Below are positions 33,422-42,938 of a stretch of DNA of 64,000 nucleotides, one piece after another. Source of the DNA: Dyadobacter sediminis (GTDB taxonomy: Bacteria > Bacteroidota > Bacteroidia > Cytophagales > Spirosomataceae). Positions within the stretch are counted from its first letter, which is position 1. Each line of letters starts with the position of its first letter. Location: positions 62,001 to 126,000 of the forward strand of contig NZ_VCEI01000011.1 of the NCBI RefSeq assembly GCF_005860765.1, read 5' to 3'. The notes below the pieces were generated by a model. The model saw nothing but the letters and a program-made list of their open reading frames with translations. It ran no database searches and was not told the origin of the DNA. A program made the translations under genes and the position numbers.

Positions 33422-33697
33422 ATTTGTAAAAGTTCGCAGTTCAGATTTGATTTTCAAAACTAATTCAGGACGTTGCAAGTGCGCGTCAGCAAAGCTTGAG
33501 ATGTTGTAACATTTCCTTGAGAAGCTGTCTTTGATTTTATTTTCTGCTAAGAATTTGCCGGCGCATGCAAATGCAACCTGCTGTATGACAACCCCGACCT
33601 GAAATCTGATCCGCTGAATGAATTTGCAAAAACCTGAAACATCGGCATTCGTGTCTTGGACAAAAACAATCCGTCGCTATATTTGCCCGGTAATCCG

Positions 33698-34075
33698 ATG
33701 CGTACTACTCTGCTTTACATATGGCTGATTGTAACCATCCTGCCGACTTTCAGTCAGTGGGGGACCATTGCGTATTACCAGATCAACAAGGATTACATTA
33801 CGCGTGTGCTTTGTGAAAACCGCGACAAACCGCAGTTGCATTGTGACGGACATTGCTATCTGGCTAAAAAGCTGAAAGCGCAGCAGGAAAAGCAGGATCA
33901 GCAGACGAGTGATCTGGTCCAGAATTTACCGGCACTGCACCTTTTTGCTTCGCCATTGGCCCGTTTCGAGTTTTTGCCGACTCATATTTCCCGATCTCCG
34001 CGGCTCGCTTTCTTTTATCAGCTGGCCACTTACCACGCTCCGCTTTCCCTTCCGGTTCATCCGCCCTGCGCCTGA
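33698..34075 (+). CDS. Small membrane protein with HC/HC metal-like motif
   Basis: A 125-residue protein from the ATG at 33698 (the frame opens at 33656). One N-terminal membrane helix (about 5-27) is followed by the motif C-x9-C-x3-C with adjacent histidines (Cys39, His48-Cys49, His52-Cys53 in LHCDGHC), then a Lys/Gln-rich helix (LAKKLKAQQEKQDQQ) and a Pro/His-rich tail. From memory, similar small proteins occur next to metal-related TonB receptors in Bacteroidetes. Here it precedes a TonB siderophore-type receptor and a PepSY protein. A metal-binding or metal-sensing role is plausible but unproven. Confidence 0.7.
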   Translation: MRTTLLYIWLIVTILPTFSQWGTIAYYQINKDYITRVLCENRDKPQLHCDGHCYLAKKLKAQQEKQDQQTSDLVQNLPALHLFASPLARFEFLPTHISRSPRLAFFYQLATYHAPLSLPVHPPCA

Positions 34076-34108
34076 TCGTACATTCCGGTTATCCGGCCTT
34101 TTGATTAG

Positions 34109-34128
34109 GGATTAGCCATGGCTTATCC
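34109..34128. promoter_or_regulatory. 20-bp near-perfect palindrome upstream of the TonB receptor
   Basis: GGATTAGCCATGGCTTATCC is palindromic about CCATGG except for one mismatched pair. It lies 160 bp upstream of the TonB receptor start and 34 bp after the small metal-motif gene. It does not resemble the Fur box. No T tract follows, so an operator is more likely than a terminator. Confidence 0.4.
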
Positions 34129-34287
34129 TTCATGCCACTTTGGATTTCCTGTACGGTTTTCTCATTTTCTGATGCTGCCCGCTTATGAATCTGGCCGGCA
34201 GCCCAGCGATTATTCTATCCAGTCCAGCTTACTTGAATCATGTCCATGCAGCCATTTCGCTGCGTGGATCTATAAATGTATTGTCGA

Positions 34288-36657
34288 ATGAAAATCAACT
34301 ATTTATTTCTGTTGTTACTGTTCACCGGTAACTGCATCCGTTCCAGCGCGCAATCCGGCTCTGGAATGCTGAACGGACGGATCTTGAACATCCGTCAGGA
34401 GCCGGTTGCCGGTGCTTCCGTTACGTTTCAAAACACCGGTCTGGGTACAACCACCGATGCCGATGGCCGGTTTAGCCTTTCCGGCATTCCTCCGGGATCT
34501 TATATTTTAGTTGTATCCAACGTCGGTTACACGGCCTATACGCAAAGTCTTCCTGTTACTGACGGAAAAAATCCCTTTCTTGATCTTCAGCTTTCGGAAA
34601 GCATGCAGGAACTGAAAGAGGTGGTGGTCAGCACGGCCAGAAACAATTATCTGGTATCCCGGTCAAATACGTCAACCCGGATGGATGTACCTTTGCTTTC
34701 CACGCCGCAGTCGGTACAAATTGTGTCTTCACAATTGTTGCGGGACCGCCAGGCATTCACGCTGAACGAAATTGCCGGGACGTTTACGGGAATGAAGGCC
34801 AACAATGGGAACGGCTCCTTTCAAATGCGGGGCTTCACTGCATACTCGCCCAACGATGCCAGTTTTTTACTGTACAATGGTATCCGGGGAAATCTTTTCT
34901 TGTGGAGCCAGCAGCCCTTGCTTTATAACATCGAATCCGTTGAGTTGCTCAGAGGCCCTTCCGGTGCACTTTTCAGCGAAGGTGCTCCCGGCGGCGTGGT
35001 CAATTTTGTGACCAAAAAACCTGTGTCCGAAAAAGGAGCTGGCGTGGATCTCTCATTGGGCAGCTGGCAATTCTTGCGGGCTTCGGCCGATTTTACCGGA
35101 CCGGTTTCAAACAACAAGAAACTGCTGTACAGAGCCATTATCGGTTATGATCGTTCCAAAAGCTTTCGCGACGATCAGGAAAAACAAAATCTGTTCATTG
35201 CTCCTTCCTTGACTTACCTGCTGAACAGCCGCACTTCCCTGAATCTCGAACTTAACTACGCCTATCAGAAAGCGGTTCAGCAATACGACAACGGAAGCTA
35301 CATTTATTCCGGGGCTGACGGCAGCTTTGATTTCAACCATTATCCCGTTCATCTGACCATACAAAGTCCGACCGATTACGGAAGAACCCGCAATGCATCG
35401 GCCACGCTGAGTTTTCATCATCAGGTTAATCAAAACCTGAAATTCACGGTTGTGGAGCGGATGGTTCGGAATGTGCTGGATTTTACGGATCACATTCCCG
35501 CTGGAAGAATCCGCAATGATTCCATCAGCAGAGGATTTCAGGACTGGGAAACAGACCGGTTCAGTTTGCAAACGACCGCATATGCTGCTTATACCGCAAA
35601 AACAGGATTTCTGAAGCATCAGCTCGTTGCCGGTATGGACTACAACCGTTACGGCTGGACCAAAAATGATTATCAGTATAAGGCATCCACCCGTATTTCA
35701 ATCTTTAATCCCGACTATTCCGGCAGTATCCCGGATGCATCCGTTCCTGCTGATGAATCGGATGACAACAAGCGCATCACCAACCTGTTCGGCGGCTATA
35801 TACAGGATCAGCTCAGTGTCGGCGACCATTTGAAAGTTCTGCTTTCGCTTCGGTACGATCATTACAATGGCAAGGAAACCCCATTGTCGGAGCGCGACAA
35901 CAAGCAGGGCGATGAACTGCAGGCAGCTGGCTGGATTCCGAGGATCGGGCTGGTTTATTTACCCGTAAAAAATGTGTCCGTTTACGGTACTTATCTAAAA
36001 TCATTCAATCCGCAAACTTCCAATAATGTTCTGGCCGGAGGCCCGTTCCCGACCCGGCAGGCATCGCAGTACGAAGTAGGTTCCAAAGCGGATCTGCTGA
36101 AGAACCGGCTTTCGGCTACCTTGTCATTGTATCAGATCAATTATACCAACATTCTCACAGCTGCACCCACTGAGCAGAACTCGCACCGTCAGGCTGCCAT
36201 TGATGGTACGCGCAGCCGGGGCGGTGAATTCTCCATCACGGGTAATCTGAACAGGCTAAGCCTCGTTGCCGGTTACGCCTTCAACGAGCACGTACTCGTC
36301 AGCACGAGCACTTACGGAAAAAAAGGCGACCGCTTTGCCAATGCACCCAGGCATCAGCTCAACTTCTGGGGTAAATATTCACTTCCGTTCCCGGTACTGA
36401 AAGGGCTTGCTTTTGCGGCAGGTGTGCGCTATGTAAGCAATCAGGTCGGTCTTTTAAGCAATCAGAATTTTATTTTTCCTTCCTATACGGTGCTGGATGC
36501 AGCGGTCTCCTATCAGCGGAACAAATATCAGTTTCAGCTGAATGCCTATAACCTCACGGACAGGCATTATTTTACCGGAAGCCGTTCAGGTGTGACGACG
36601 GCGGGATTAGGCGATCCATTCAATGTCCGGATCGGCGTTAGTTATCAGCTTTGGTAA
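34288..36657 (+). CDS. TonB-dependent siderophore-type receptor with carboxypeptidase-regulatory-like domain
   Basis: An outer-membrane receptor of about 789 residues from the ATG at 34288 (an ATG at 34276 adds four residues). Signal peptide to about residue 24, CarboxypepD_reg domain (about 30-110; LNGRILNIRQEPVAGASVTF), then a siderophore-receptor plug (about 120-245; TPQSVQIVSSQLLRDRQAFTLNEIAG, YNIESVELLRGPSGALFSEGAPGGVVNFVTKKP). The barrel closes with FNVRIGVSYQLW. The plug motifs are those of ferric-siderophore receptors such as FhuA and FpvA types. It is followed after 90 bp by a PepSY membrane protein, the usual iron-reduction partner, so iron or another chelated metal is the likely cargo. 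Confidence 0.9.
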   Translation: MKINYLFLLLLFTGNCIRSSAQSGSGMLNGRILNIRQEPVAGASVTFQNTGLGTTTDADGRFSLSGIPPGSYILVVSNVGYTAYTQSLPVTDGKNPFLDLQLSESMQELKEVVVSTARNNYLVSRSNTSTRMDVPLLSTPQSVQIVSSQLLRDRQAFTLNEIAGTFTGMKANNGNGSFQMRGFTAYSPNDASFLLYNGIRGNLFLWSQQPLLYNIESVELLRGPSGALFSEGAPGGVVNFVTKKPVSEKGAGVDLSLGSWQFLRASADFTGPVSNNKKLLYRAIIGYDRSKSFRDDQEKQNLFIAPSLTYLLNSRTSLNLELNYAYQKAVQQYDNGSYIYSGADGSFDFNHYPVHLTIQSPTDYGRTRNASATLSFHHQVNQNLKFTVVERMVRNVLDFTDHIPAGRIRNDSISRGFQDWETDRFSLQTTAYAAYTAKTGFLKHQLVAGMDYNRYGWTKNDYQYKASTRISIFNPDYSGSIPDASVPADESDDNKRITNLFGGYIQDQLSVGDHLKVLLSLRYDHYNGKETPLSERDNKQGDELQAAGWIPRIGLVYLPVKNVSVYGTYLKSFNPQTSNNVLAGGPFPTRQASQYEVGSKADLLKNRLSATLSLYQINYTNILTAAPTEQNSHRQAAIDGTRSRGGEFSITGNLNRLSLVAGYAFNEHVLVSTSTYGKKGDRFANAPRHQLNFWGKYSLPFPVLKGLAFAAGVRYVSNQVGLLSNQNFIFPSYTVLDAAVSYQRNKYQFQLNAYNLTDRHYFTGSRSGVTTAGLGDPFNVRIGVSYQLW

Positions 36658-36747
36658 GCCGGGTTCCGAGGCCGCTGTTGTCCTCAAATCTTCTAAACCA
36701 ATTCTTTAATCAAATGAGCAGGAAAACAAAGATCATCAGGCATTTGT

Positions 36748-37890
36748 ATGAGGAGATCAACTTTTAAACGAAGCTTGTTAAGGCTTCACAGCTGGCTGGG
36801 GCTGGTTACGGGTGCATTCCTGATTTTACTGGGGCTGAGTGGTTCCGTGCTTGTGTTCCGACCGGAACTGGATCGTTTTTTCAATCGGGACTTGCTGCAT
36901 GTTTCACCGGCCGCAGCCAGCCAACCGGAACACGCGCTGTCACGTTGTTATCATACTGTTACAGAAAAATATCCGAATCTGGACGGCATTGCCTGGCTTA
37001 ATCCGGACGCCGGCCCGGAGGATGCCTACAATTTCAGGATCTATTTCAATGATACCCGCCTGCTGACGTATGATCTGGCATTGATCACTTTCAATCCTTA
37101 TACCGGTGCTGTGCTGCGCGAAGGCCCGGCGAGTGATTTCATGCCCAGTTTGCTCGAATGGCTTTTTCAGTTCCACTTCAGTTTTCAGCTGGGCATTCCG
37201 GGAGCAGCACTGACGGCGGTTTTTGGTATTGCCATGCTGCTGTCCCTGCTTACAGGCGCTATCGTGTATCAGAAAATGCTATGGAATGTGTTGTGCTTCC
37301 GGGTAAAGATCAACCGGAAAAACTGGCGGACCATAAGTTCCGATCTGCACCGGATCATAGGCGTATGGTCATTGCTTCTTAATGCGGCCATTTTTTTTAC
37401 GGGCTTCTGGATGAATCTTTTTGCCTTCAAATCCAAAACCTGGCAGAACGAGCTGGTTCCCACCAGGCCCAATTCGCAAATGCAGGTACCGGCCGATCAG
37501 ATGTTTGAGCAGGCACTGAAAGCCATGCCGGAACTGGAACCGGTGTATGTCTATTTGCCCACACAGCCGGAACGTAAATTTGAAGTACGGGGCTATCCGG
37601 CAGGACAGTGGAAGCTTTGGGGTGCCGGAAATTCTGTAAAGATCAATCAGCAGACCGGCGAAGTTCAGGAAGTTGTCAGGCTGGCGGATAAATCCTTGGG
37701 CGAACGGATAGAAGCTACTTTTCATCCCTTGCATGTGGGTAATTACGGAGGCATAATCGTAAAGATCCTTTATGTAATCACCGGACTTGCTCCCGGTTTG
37801 CTGGCGGTCACCGGTTTTTTACTCTGGTGGCGACGCACCCGAAATTCTTCCGGGCAGCGGAAACGGACACAACCTCGCCGGTTTGCTTAG
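36748..37890 (+). CDS. PepSY-associated transmembrane protein (iron-uptake type reductase candidate)
   Basis: A 380-residue inner-membrane protein of the PepSY_TM family. It has four helices: about 13-35 (LHSWLGLVTGAFLILLGLSGSVLVF, the signature first segment with HSWLG), about 148-172, about 203-225 and about 340-365. Periplasmic PepSY-like domains lie between them (TFNPYTGAVLRE; VKINQQTGEVQEVV), and a basic tail follows. Conserved His residues in the first, third and fourth helix regions could hold heme (DLHRIIGVWS; FHPLHVGNYGG). Members work with TonB siderophore receptors to reduce ferric iron. It forms the end of the probable metal operon and converges on the VCBS gene. Confidence 0.88.
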   Translation: MRRSTFKRSLLRLHSWLGLVTGAFLILLGLSGSVLVFRPELDRFFNRDLLHVSPAAASQPEHALSRCYHTVTEKYPNLDGIAWLNPDAGPEDAYNFRIYFNDTRLLTYDLALITFNPYTGAVLREGPASDFMPSLLEWLFQFHFSFQLGIPGAALTAVFGIAMLLSLLTGAIVYQKMLWNVLCFRVKINRKNWRTISSDLHRIIGVWSLLLNAAIFFTGFWMNLFAFKSKTWQNELVPTRPNSQMQVPADQMFEQALKAMPELEPVYVYLPTQPERKFEVRGYPAGQWKLWGAGNSVKINQQTGEVQEVVRLADKSLGERIEATFHPLHVGNYGGIIVKILYVITGLAPGLLAVTGFLLWWRRTRNSSGQRKRTQPRRFA

Positions 37891-37945
37891 GCTATGGCTG
37901 AATTAGGATTGGTTACCTGCGATACGACGGGTAAAAGCAGCTTTT

Positions 37946-40900
37946 CTATGGATTGATCCGGTTTGCAGTAATGCCCTTGGAATGCATCGCCGTCAGTAAC
38001 ACTTGCCGGTTCCGAGGGCCGCTAAGCAATACGCTGGAACGTGCGTCGCCTTGCAGCAGCAATCCGCTTTTTGCAGGATGCTGCGGTGAAAACCCGCCTT
38101 TTCCGTTCCCGAGCAGCAACAGTCCGGTCGATGCGTCCTGCCTGCCCATGTTGACTTCGTTCGGGAAGAAATTGCCGGTCAGGATTACATCCTGATTTTG
38201 GTCTGCATTCACGTCGGTCACCACAATTCCGTATACGGGCGCAACCTGCGCTTCCACCGGCAGGGCCTTGACGGCAAATTTCCCGTTGCCTTTGTTTTCT
38301 ATAAAAGCAGTTTGTAAAAAGGTTGCCTGCACTTTGCAGGCATCTTTCTTCTCTTCATCGTCCAGCAAATTATCAAATGTAACTTTGGCATAATCAATGT
38401 AATGCGGGAATTTTCTGCGGAACTGGATCACCTGCTGGTTCAGCGCATCGCGCGGGACGCTCGGGTAGGAGACGCCCTGAATAAAATAGCCCATCAGCGG
38501 ATCAAATGTGCCGTCATGGTTAAAATCCTTTGCCAACATCGTAATCGGCTCCTTTTCCGATGCATGGTAAAATGTGTTGATGCCTTCATTTCCGGCAATA
38601 AAATCCATGTCTCCGTCGTGGTCAAAGTCGCCCGCCGCCAGACTGTTCCACCAGCCGGAATAAGGTGCCAGTCCATTTTTCACAGATTCCGTTTCCTGAA
38701 ACCGGGTCTTCTGATTTTTAAAAACACGCACCGGCATCCATTCGCCGGCAATCACCAGGTCGTCCAGGCCGTCGCGATCCGTGTCGGCCCATAAAGCTGC
38801 GCACACCATTCCGGCCGAGAGCAGCTCCGGGCAAAAGGTTCCGGTCACATCCGCAAATGCAATTTTACCTGCTTCGGAATCGTTCCGGAGCAGATAACTA
38901 TGCGCCGGAAGCGGGTATTTGCCCGGAACCATGCGGCCGCCTATAAACAGATCATCATCACCGTCCTGATCAAAATCACGGGCAGCCACGCAGGAACCGC
39001 TGACCGAAACAGCAGGAAATGTTCCGGCTGGCGCAAGCTTGAAATTTCCGTGGCCGTCATTCAGATACAGCTGAACTTCGTAAAAAGCCTTGTCGTTTTC
39101 AGGCCGCTCGTTCCCGCCATTCACGACAATCAGATCCTGATCCTTGTCGCCATCGGCATCAAAGAAGGTTGCGGATATATTTTCATGGAGCGAATCCGGC
39201 GCAATGGTTTTTTTGATAAATGTTCCTGAGGGCTGCTGAAAGTAAATGCAGGGTTTCCCCTTCAGGTAACTTGCCCCGGCAAAAAAATCGTCAAGACAGT
39301 CCCCGTTTGCATCGCCGACTGCCAATGCAAATCCGCTTTTGGAAAGCATCTTGTGCAACGCAGCGGTTTGTTTGAAGTCTATAAAAGTGGATTTCTCATG
39401 CGTATAGTCGATTTTTAAATCTTTTGTAACATCTGTAAAAAATGGTTCCGAAACAGTTTCCGGTATTTGGGGAACATGCACGGCATCTCTCTGAGCCAGC
39501 TGTAAATGCTGATTGGCAGCTATTTTATATAGTTTTTGTGATTTCCCGCCCGGCCACGTGACAAGCAGACTGTCGATCATTCCGGAATTGCCCAGACCAA
39601 AATGCAATCCTGTATTCATCGACGATAAAAAACCGCGGGTGATGTACATTTCAGCGTATTGCATCTGTTTTCCCTGCCAGATCGTAACGCTGCTGCCAAT
39701 GCCTGAAAGGTTTCCATAATCGCCTTTCAATGCAATGGAAAGAAAACCGGTCTTTGATTTTTCCCGGCTCTGGTTCTGATAGATAAAAGGTTCTGAATCA
39801 ATGTTGTTTACCGCCAGATCCAGATCGCCGTCACCGTCCAGGTCCGCATAGGCTGCCCCGTTTGAATACGATAATTCATCCAGTCCCCAGATTTTGGACG
39901 TGTTTTCAAAGGCAAGGTTTCCGGTGTTTTTATATGCGTAATTCGGGATTTTTACTTCCGGTACTTTTCCGATCAGTTCCAGTGCATTCTGCTGCTTGAA
40001 ATGGTTGGTGCCAAAACTTGAAAAATCTTCCTTGAACTGGATAAAATCACGATCGGTCACATCGCGGCGGTAGCCGTTTGTGATAAAGATATCTTTCAGG
40101 CCGTCGTTGTCGTAATCGGCAATAAGCGGCGCCCAGCTCCAGTCCGTCTTGGATATGCCCGCCAGCAATCCGACTTCAGAGAAAAGCGGCGTGCCGGGAT
40201 TTGTCTTGTTCATGGTGCCGAGGTTGAGTTGCAGCATGTTCCGCATGTACTGCAGCTGATAGCCATATGGTTCCGAAATGCTCATTTCCTTGCGGTCGAA
40301 ATCCTGTCCGGCCAGCATTTTCTTTTGTCTCAGATTATCTTCCGGCAGCATATCCAGCTGGAAAATGTCCGGGTAAGTGTCATTGTTTATATCGGCAATG
40401 TCCACGCCCATTCCGAACAAGCTGGTATGCGCGGCGGCTTCTTTGATCACATTGTTAAAAAAGGGTTTTGCGCCGGCACCTGCATTCAGGTACAGCATAT
40501 CGCTGCTGATGAAGTCGTTGGAACAGTAAATGTCCGGGTAGCCATCCTTGTTCAGGTCGCTCACGGCGAGGCCGAGGCCCAGCCCTTCGTATCTAACACC
40601 GGCTTCTTTTGAAATGTCCGTGTATTTGGGAAGGCCGTTTTTACCAAAACCTTCGTTGATATAAAACCGGCCCGTGCTCGGATAGGAACCGTCGTGATAG
40701 GTTTTCCGGATAAAATTGGGGTTTTGCAGGTCAGGAGCGGTGTTCATCAGGAACGCATCGAGGTCGCCGTCCAGGTCCGCATCAAAGAATGCAGTCTGGG
40801 TAGTAAATGCAGGGTCGTTCAGCCCGTACGCTTTTGCAAGTTCCTTGAATACAGGCACGCCGTCCGCGCCATTTCCCTGATTGACAAAAAGCAGATTTTC

Positions 40901-41416
40901 GGAACCGGGCATTTTCACGTGCCGGGCCACACTGATGTAAATATCCAGCAAGCCGTCCTGATTGATATCTACCATCGAAATGCCGCTGCACCAACGGTTT
41001 GTCATTACGCCGGCTTTCTCGGTAATATCCTCAAATGCCCATTTTCGAGAAACCGTATCGATTTTACTCAGATAAAGTTTGCTGCTGACCTGATTGCCTC
41101 CAAAGAAAATGTCCGGTTTCCCGTCGCCATTCACATCCCCGATCCCGACGCCTCCGCCGTTGTAGAAGTTGGTGAAGGTAAAGGGATTGATGGAGTCGTT
41201 AGGCGTAAGTTTATTGACAAAACGCACATTCGTTTCATCCGCCGTATGGCTCAGAAACAAGGTGTCGGTTTCGTCTCTGCAGGAGATCAGTGCATTGAAC
41301 AACAAGAATATAACGAAAGAAATGACACCGGTAACTGCCCGGTGCCATTTCGCATTTCCCCTATTGTCGTCAGGATTAATAACCCGGGTTCTGGTCTGTG
41401 GCTTCAATTTTCGCAT
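37946..41416 (-). CDS. FG-GAP/VCBS-repeat lipoprotein with ASPIC/UnbV domain
   Basis: A 1156-residue lipoprotein with a long basic leader and lipobox NALISC (Cys46). It carries about fourteen calcium-loop repeats of the form DxNxDGxxD (DVNGDGKPD, DINQDGLLD, DADLDGDLD, DLNKDGYPD, DINNDTYPD, DYDNDGLKD, DLDGDGDLD, and seven more in the second half). They make two propellers flanking an ASPIC/UnbV domain near 560-625 (MYITRGFLSSMNTGLHFGLG). The start overlaps the end of the upstream SusD gene by 41 bp and no later ATG is available, so translation is probably coupled. It is the third minus-strand gene of the xylan locus and likely a surface glycan-binding or scaffold lipoprotein (inference). Confidence 0.9.
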   Translation of the reverse strand: MRKLKPQTRTRVINPDDNRGNAKWHRAVTGVISFVIFLLFNALISCRDETDTLFLSHTADETNVRFVNKLTPNDSINPFTFTNFYNGGGVGIGDVNGDGKPDIFFGGNQVSSKLYLSKIDTVSRKWAFEDITEKAGVMTNRWCSGISMVDINQDGLLDIYISVARHVKMPGSENLLFVNQGNGADGVPVFKELAKAYGLNDPAFTTQTAFFDADLDGDLDAFLMNTAPDLQNPNFIRKTYHDGSYPSTGRFYINEGFGKNGLPKYTDISKEAGVRYEGLGLGLAVSDLNKDGYPDIYCSNDFISSDMLYLNAGAGAKPFFNNVIKEAAAHTSLFGMGVDIADINNDTYPDIFQLDMLPEDNLRQKKMLAGQDFDRKEMSISEPYGYQLQYMRNMLQLNLGTMNKTNPGTPLFSEVGLLAGISKTDWSWAPLIADYDNDGLKDIFITNGYRRDVTDRDFIQFKEDFSSFGTNHFKQQNALELIGKVPEVKIPNYAYKNTGNLAFENTSKIWGLDELSYSNGAAYADLDGDGDLDLAVNNIDSEPFIYQNQSREKSKTGFLSIALKGDYGNLSGIGSSVTIWQGKQMQYAEMYITRGFLSSMNTGLHFGLGNSGMIDSLLVTWPGGKSQKLYKIAANQHLQLAQRDAVHVPQIPETVSEPFFTDVTKDLKIDYTHEKSTFIDFKQTAALHKMLSKSGFALAVGDANGDCLDDFFAGASYLKGKPCIYFQQPSGTFIKKTIAPDSLHENISATFFDADGDKDQDLIVVNGGNERPENDKAFYEVQLYLNDGHGNFKLAPAGTFPAVSVSGSCVAARDFDQDGDDDLFIGGRMVPGKYPLPAHSYLLRNDSEAGKIAFADVTGTFCPELLSAGMVCAALWADTDRDGLDDLVIAGEWMPVRVFKNQKTRFQETESVKNGLAPYSGWWNSLAAGDFDHDGDMDFIAGNEGINTFYHASEKEPITMLAKDFNHDGTFDPLMGYFIQGVSYPSVPRDALNQQVIQFRRKFPHYIDYAKVTFDNLLDDEEKKDACKVQATFLQTAFIENKGNGKFAVKALPVEAQVAPVYGIVVTDVNADQNQDVILTGNFFPNEVNMGRQDASTGLLLLGNGKGGFSPQHPAKSGLLLQGDARSSVLLSGPRNRQVLLTAMHSKGITANRINP

Positions 41417-42917
41417 TGTTGTCTACTTCCTGTTGCGGAATCGGCAGGAGTTCATGTCTGTTGGCCTGAAAATAGGCAAGCGGCTCGGCTTTCAGTTTGC
41501 CGTTTTTGCGCCATCTCAATAGGTCACGGTTGCGGATCTGTTCACCGCTGTGCTCCACCCGGCGCTCATGCATGATCGCGGCAAAAACCTGGTCTTTGGT
41601 CGTTACGGGATACTTCGCGGTAGGATAAGGCGGCATGGAAACGCTTTTCCGCGCCCGGACCATATTCAGGTATTTGACCGCCTGAGGAATGTTTCCGAGT
41701 TCATTTTCCGCTTCGGCCAGCGACAGAATTGTTTCAGCAAACCGCATGATCCGCTGATTGATCCCGCCGGTCAGGAACGATTCGTTCATTTTGTACATCA
41801 GCGAATATTTCTGCCAGCTTACCTTCTGCGTTACTCCGTCCACAACCGACGCATTGCCGTTCTGTTGTCCGTCCGTAAGCGTGGAGGCACCTTTGTTGTA
41901 TTTTTCGCCTGTGAAATAAAAGGAATCATCATAGCGCGGATCGGTCTTGGTATCGCCTTTGGTGGTTTTTTCAAAATCGTTCAGCAAACTGTTGGAAGGA
42001 ATTGCGTTGCGCCAGCCAATGGCTGAATATTCCTGCGTACGCACAGTTTCGGTTCCGGCAGTGGCACCGTTTCCATCGCCGTCCCAGTTGTATACGCCGC
42101 CGGAAGGATAGAAATTGACCTCGAAAATCGATTCCTTGTTGAATTCGGTTTCTTCCAGAAAATTGTCGTTGTAGTTGTCGACCAGCGCATATACATTCGA
42201 ATTATACACTTTCAGCAATTCTGTTTTTGCGTCCGCATAATTGCCTTGCTGCAGGAAAACCCGCGCCAGCAGCATTTGTGCGGCACCTTTGGTAACTCTT
42301 CCCTGATTTCCCGCATCGTAAGCAGCCGGAAGCTGTTCCTGAATTTCCTTCAGTTCTGCAATGATGTAGGCATATACTTCCGCGTCTGTCGATCTCGGAA
42401 GGTTGCCGTCCAGCGTCAATACGTAATTTTTGTACAGCGGTACGCCGCCCCACATGCTCACCAGCTCATAATAGGCATAGGCACGCAGAAAACGTGCTTC
42501 CGCAAGCAGGCGCGCCTTGTCCGCAGCAACGATGTCCGCCACTTCGGAAGAGTTGTCAACGACGGAATTCGCCCGGTGGATCAGCCGGTAATAGGCCAGC
42601 CATACAGTTCCCAGAACCGAGTTTCCGCTGTCGTGCGTGCCGAGCAGCAACTGGTTGCGCGGTGTTTCCAGCTGTCCGCCGCCCGCGCTCACATCATCGC
42701 TGCGCATGTCATGAAGGAAAAACCATTCACGCGCCACGAGGTTGTTCGATTTCAGCATGGAGTACACACTTGTAACTCCGCTCGTCAGTTCGGCGCCATT
42801 CTTGTAATAATTATCGACCGTTACGCCGTTGGGGTTGCTTTGTTCCAGCACATCCTCGTTACAGGAAAAAGCAATGCCCAGAAAAAGCAGAGACGACAGT
42901 ATGATATTCTTTTTCAT
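41376..42917 (-). CDS. SusD/RagB family outer-membrane lipoprotein (xylan locus)
   Basis: A 513-residue SusD-type lipoprotein, lipobox GIAFSC (Cys19). Classical RagB/SusD features are visible: the N-terminal domain segment NPNGVTVDNYYKNGAELTSGVTSVY, TPR helices (RLLAEARFLRAYAYYELVSMWGGVPLY near 135-160), and the C-terminal segment RMRFAETILSLAEAENELGN-like with AIMHERRVEHSGEQIRNRDLLRW. It starts 21 bp after the SusC gene and caps that transporter. With the divergent GH43/GH95/GH10 cluster its ligand is probably a xylan oligosaccharide. Confidence 0.93.
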   Translation of the reverse strand: MKKNIILSSLLFLGIAFSCNEDVLEQSNPNGVTVDNYYKNGAELTSGVTSVYSMLKSNNLVAREWFFLHDMRSDDVSAGGGQLETPRNQLLLGTHDSGNSVLGTVWLAYYRLIHRANSVVDNSSEVADIVAADKARLLAEARFLRAYAYYELVSMWGGVPLYKNYVLTLDGNLPRSTDAEVYAYIIAELKEIQEQLPAAYDAGNQGRVTKGAAQMLLARVFLQQGNYADAKTELLKVYNSNVYALVDNYNDNFLEETEFNKESIFEVNFYPSGGVYNWDGDGNGATAGTETVRTQEYSAIGWRNAIPSNSLLNDFEKTTKGDTKTDPRYDDSFYFTGEKYNKGASTLTDGQQNGNASVVDGVTQKVSWQKYSLMYKMNESFLTGGINQRIMRFAETILSLAEAENELGNIPQAVKYLNMVRARKSVSMPPYPTAKYPVTTKDQVFAAIMHERRVEHSGEQIRNRDLLRWRKNGKLKAEPLAYFQANRHELLPIPQQEVDNNAKIEATDQNPGY

Positions 42918-42938
42918 TTCAATGTTTTTCAGATGATG

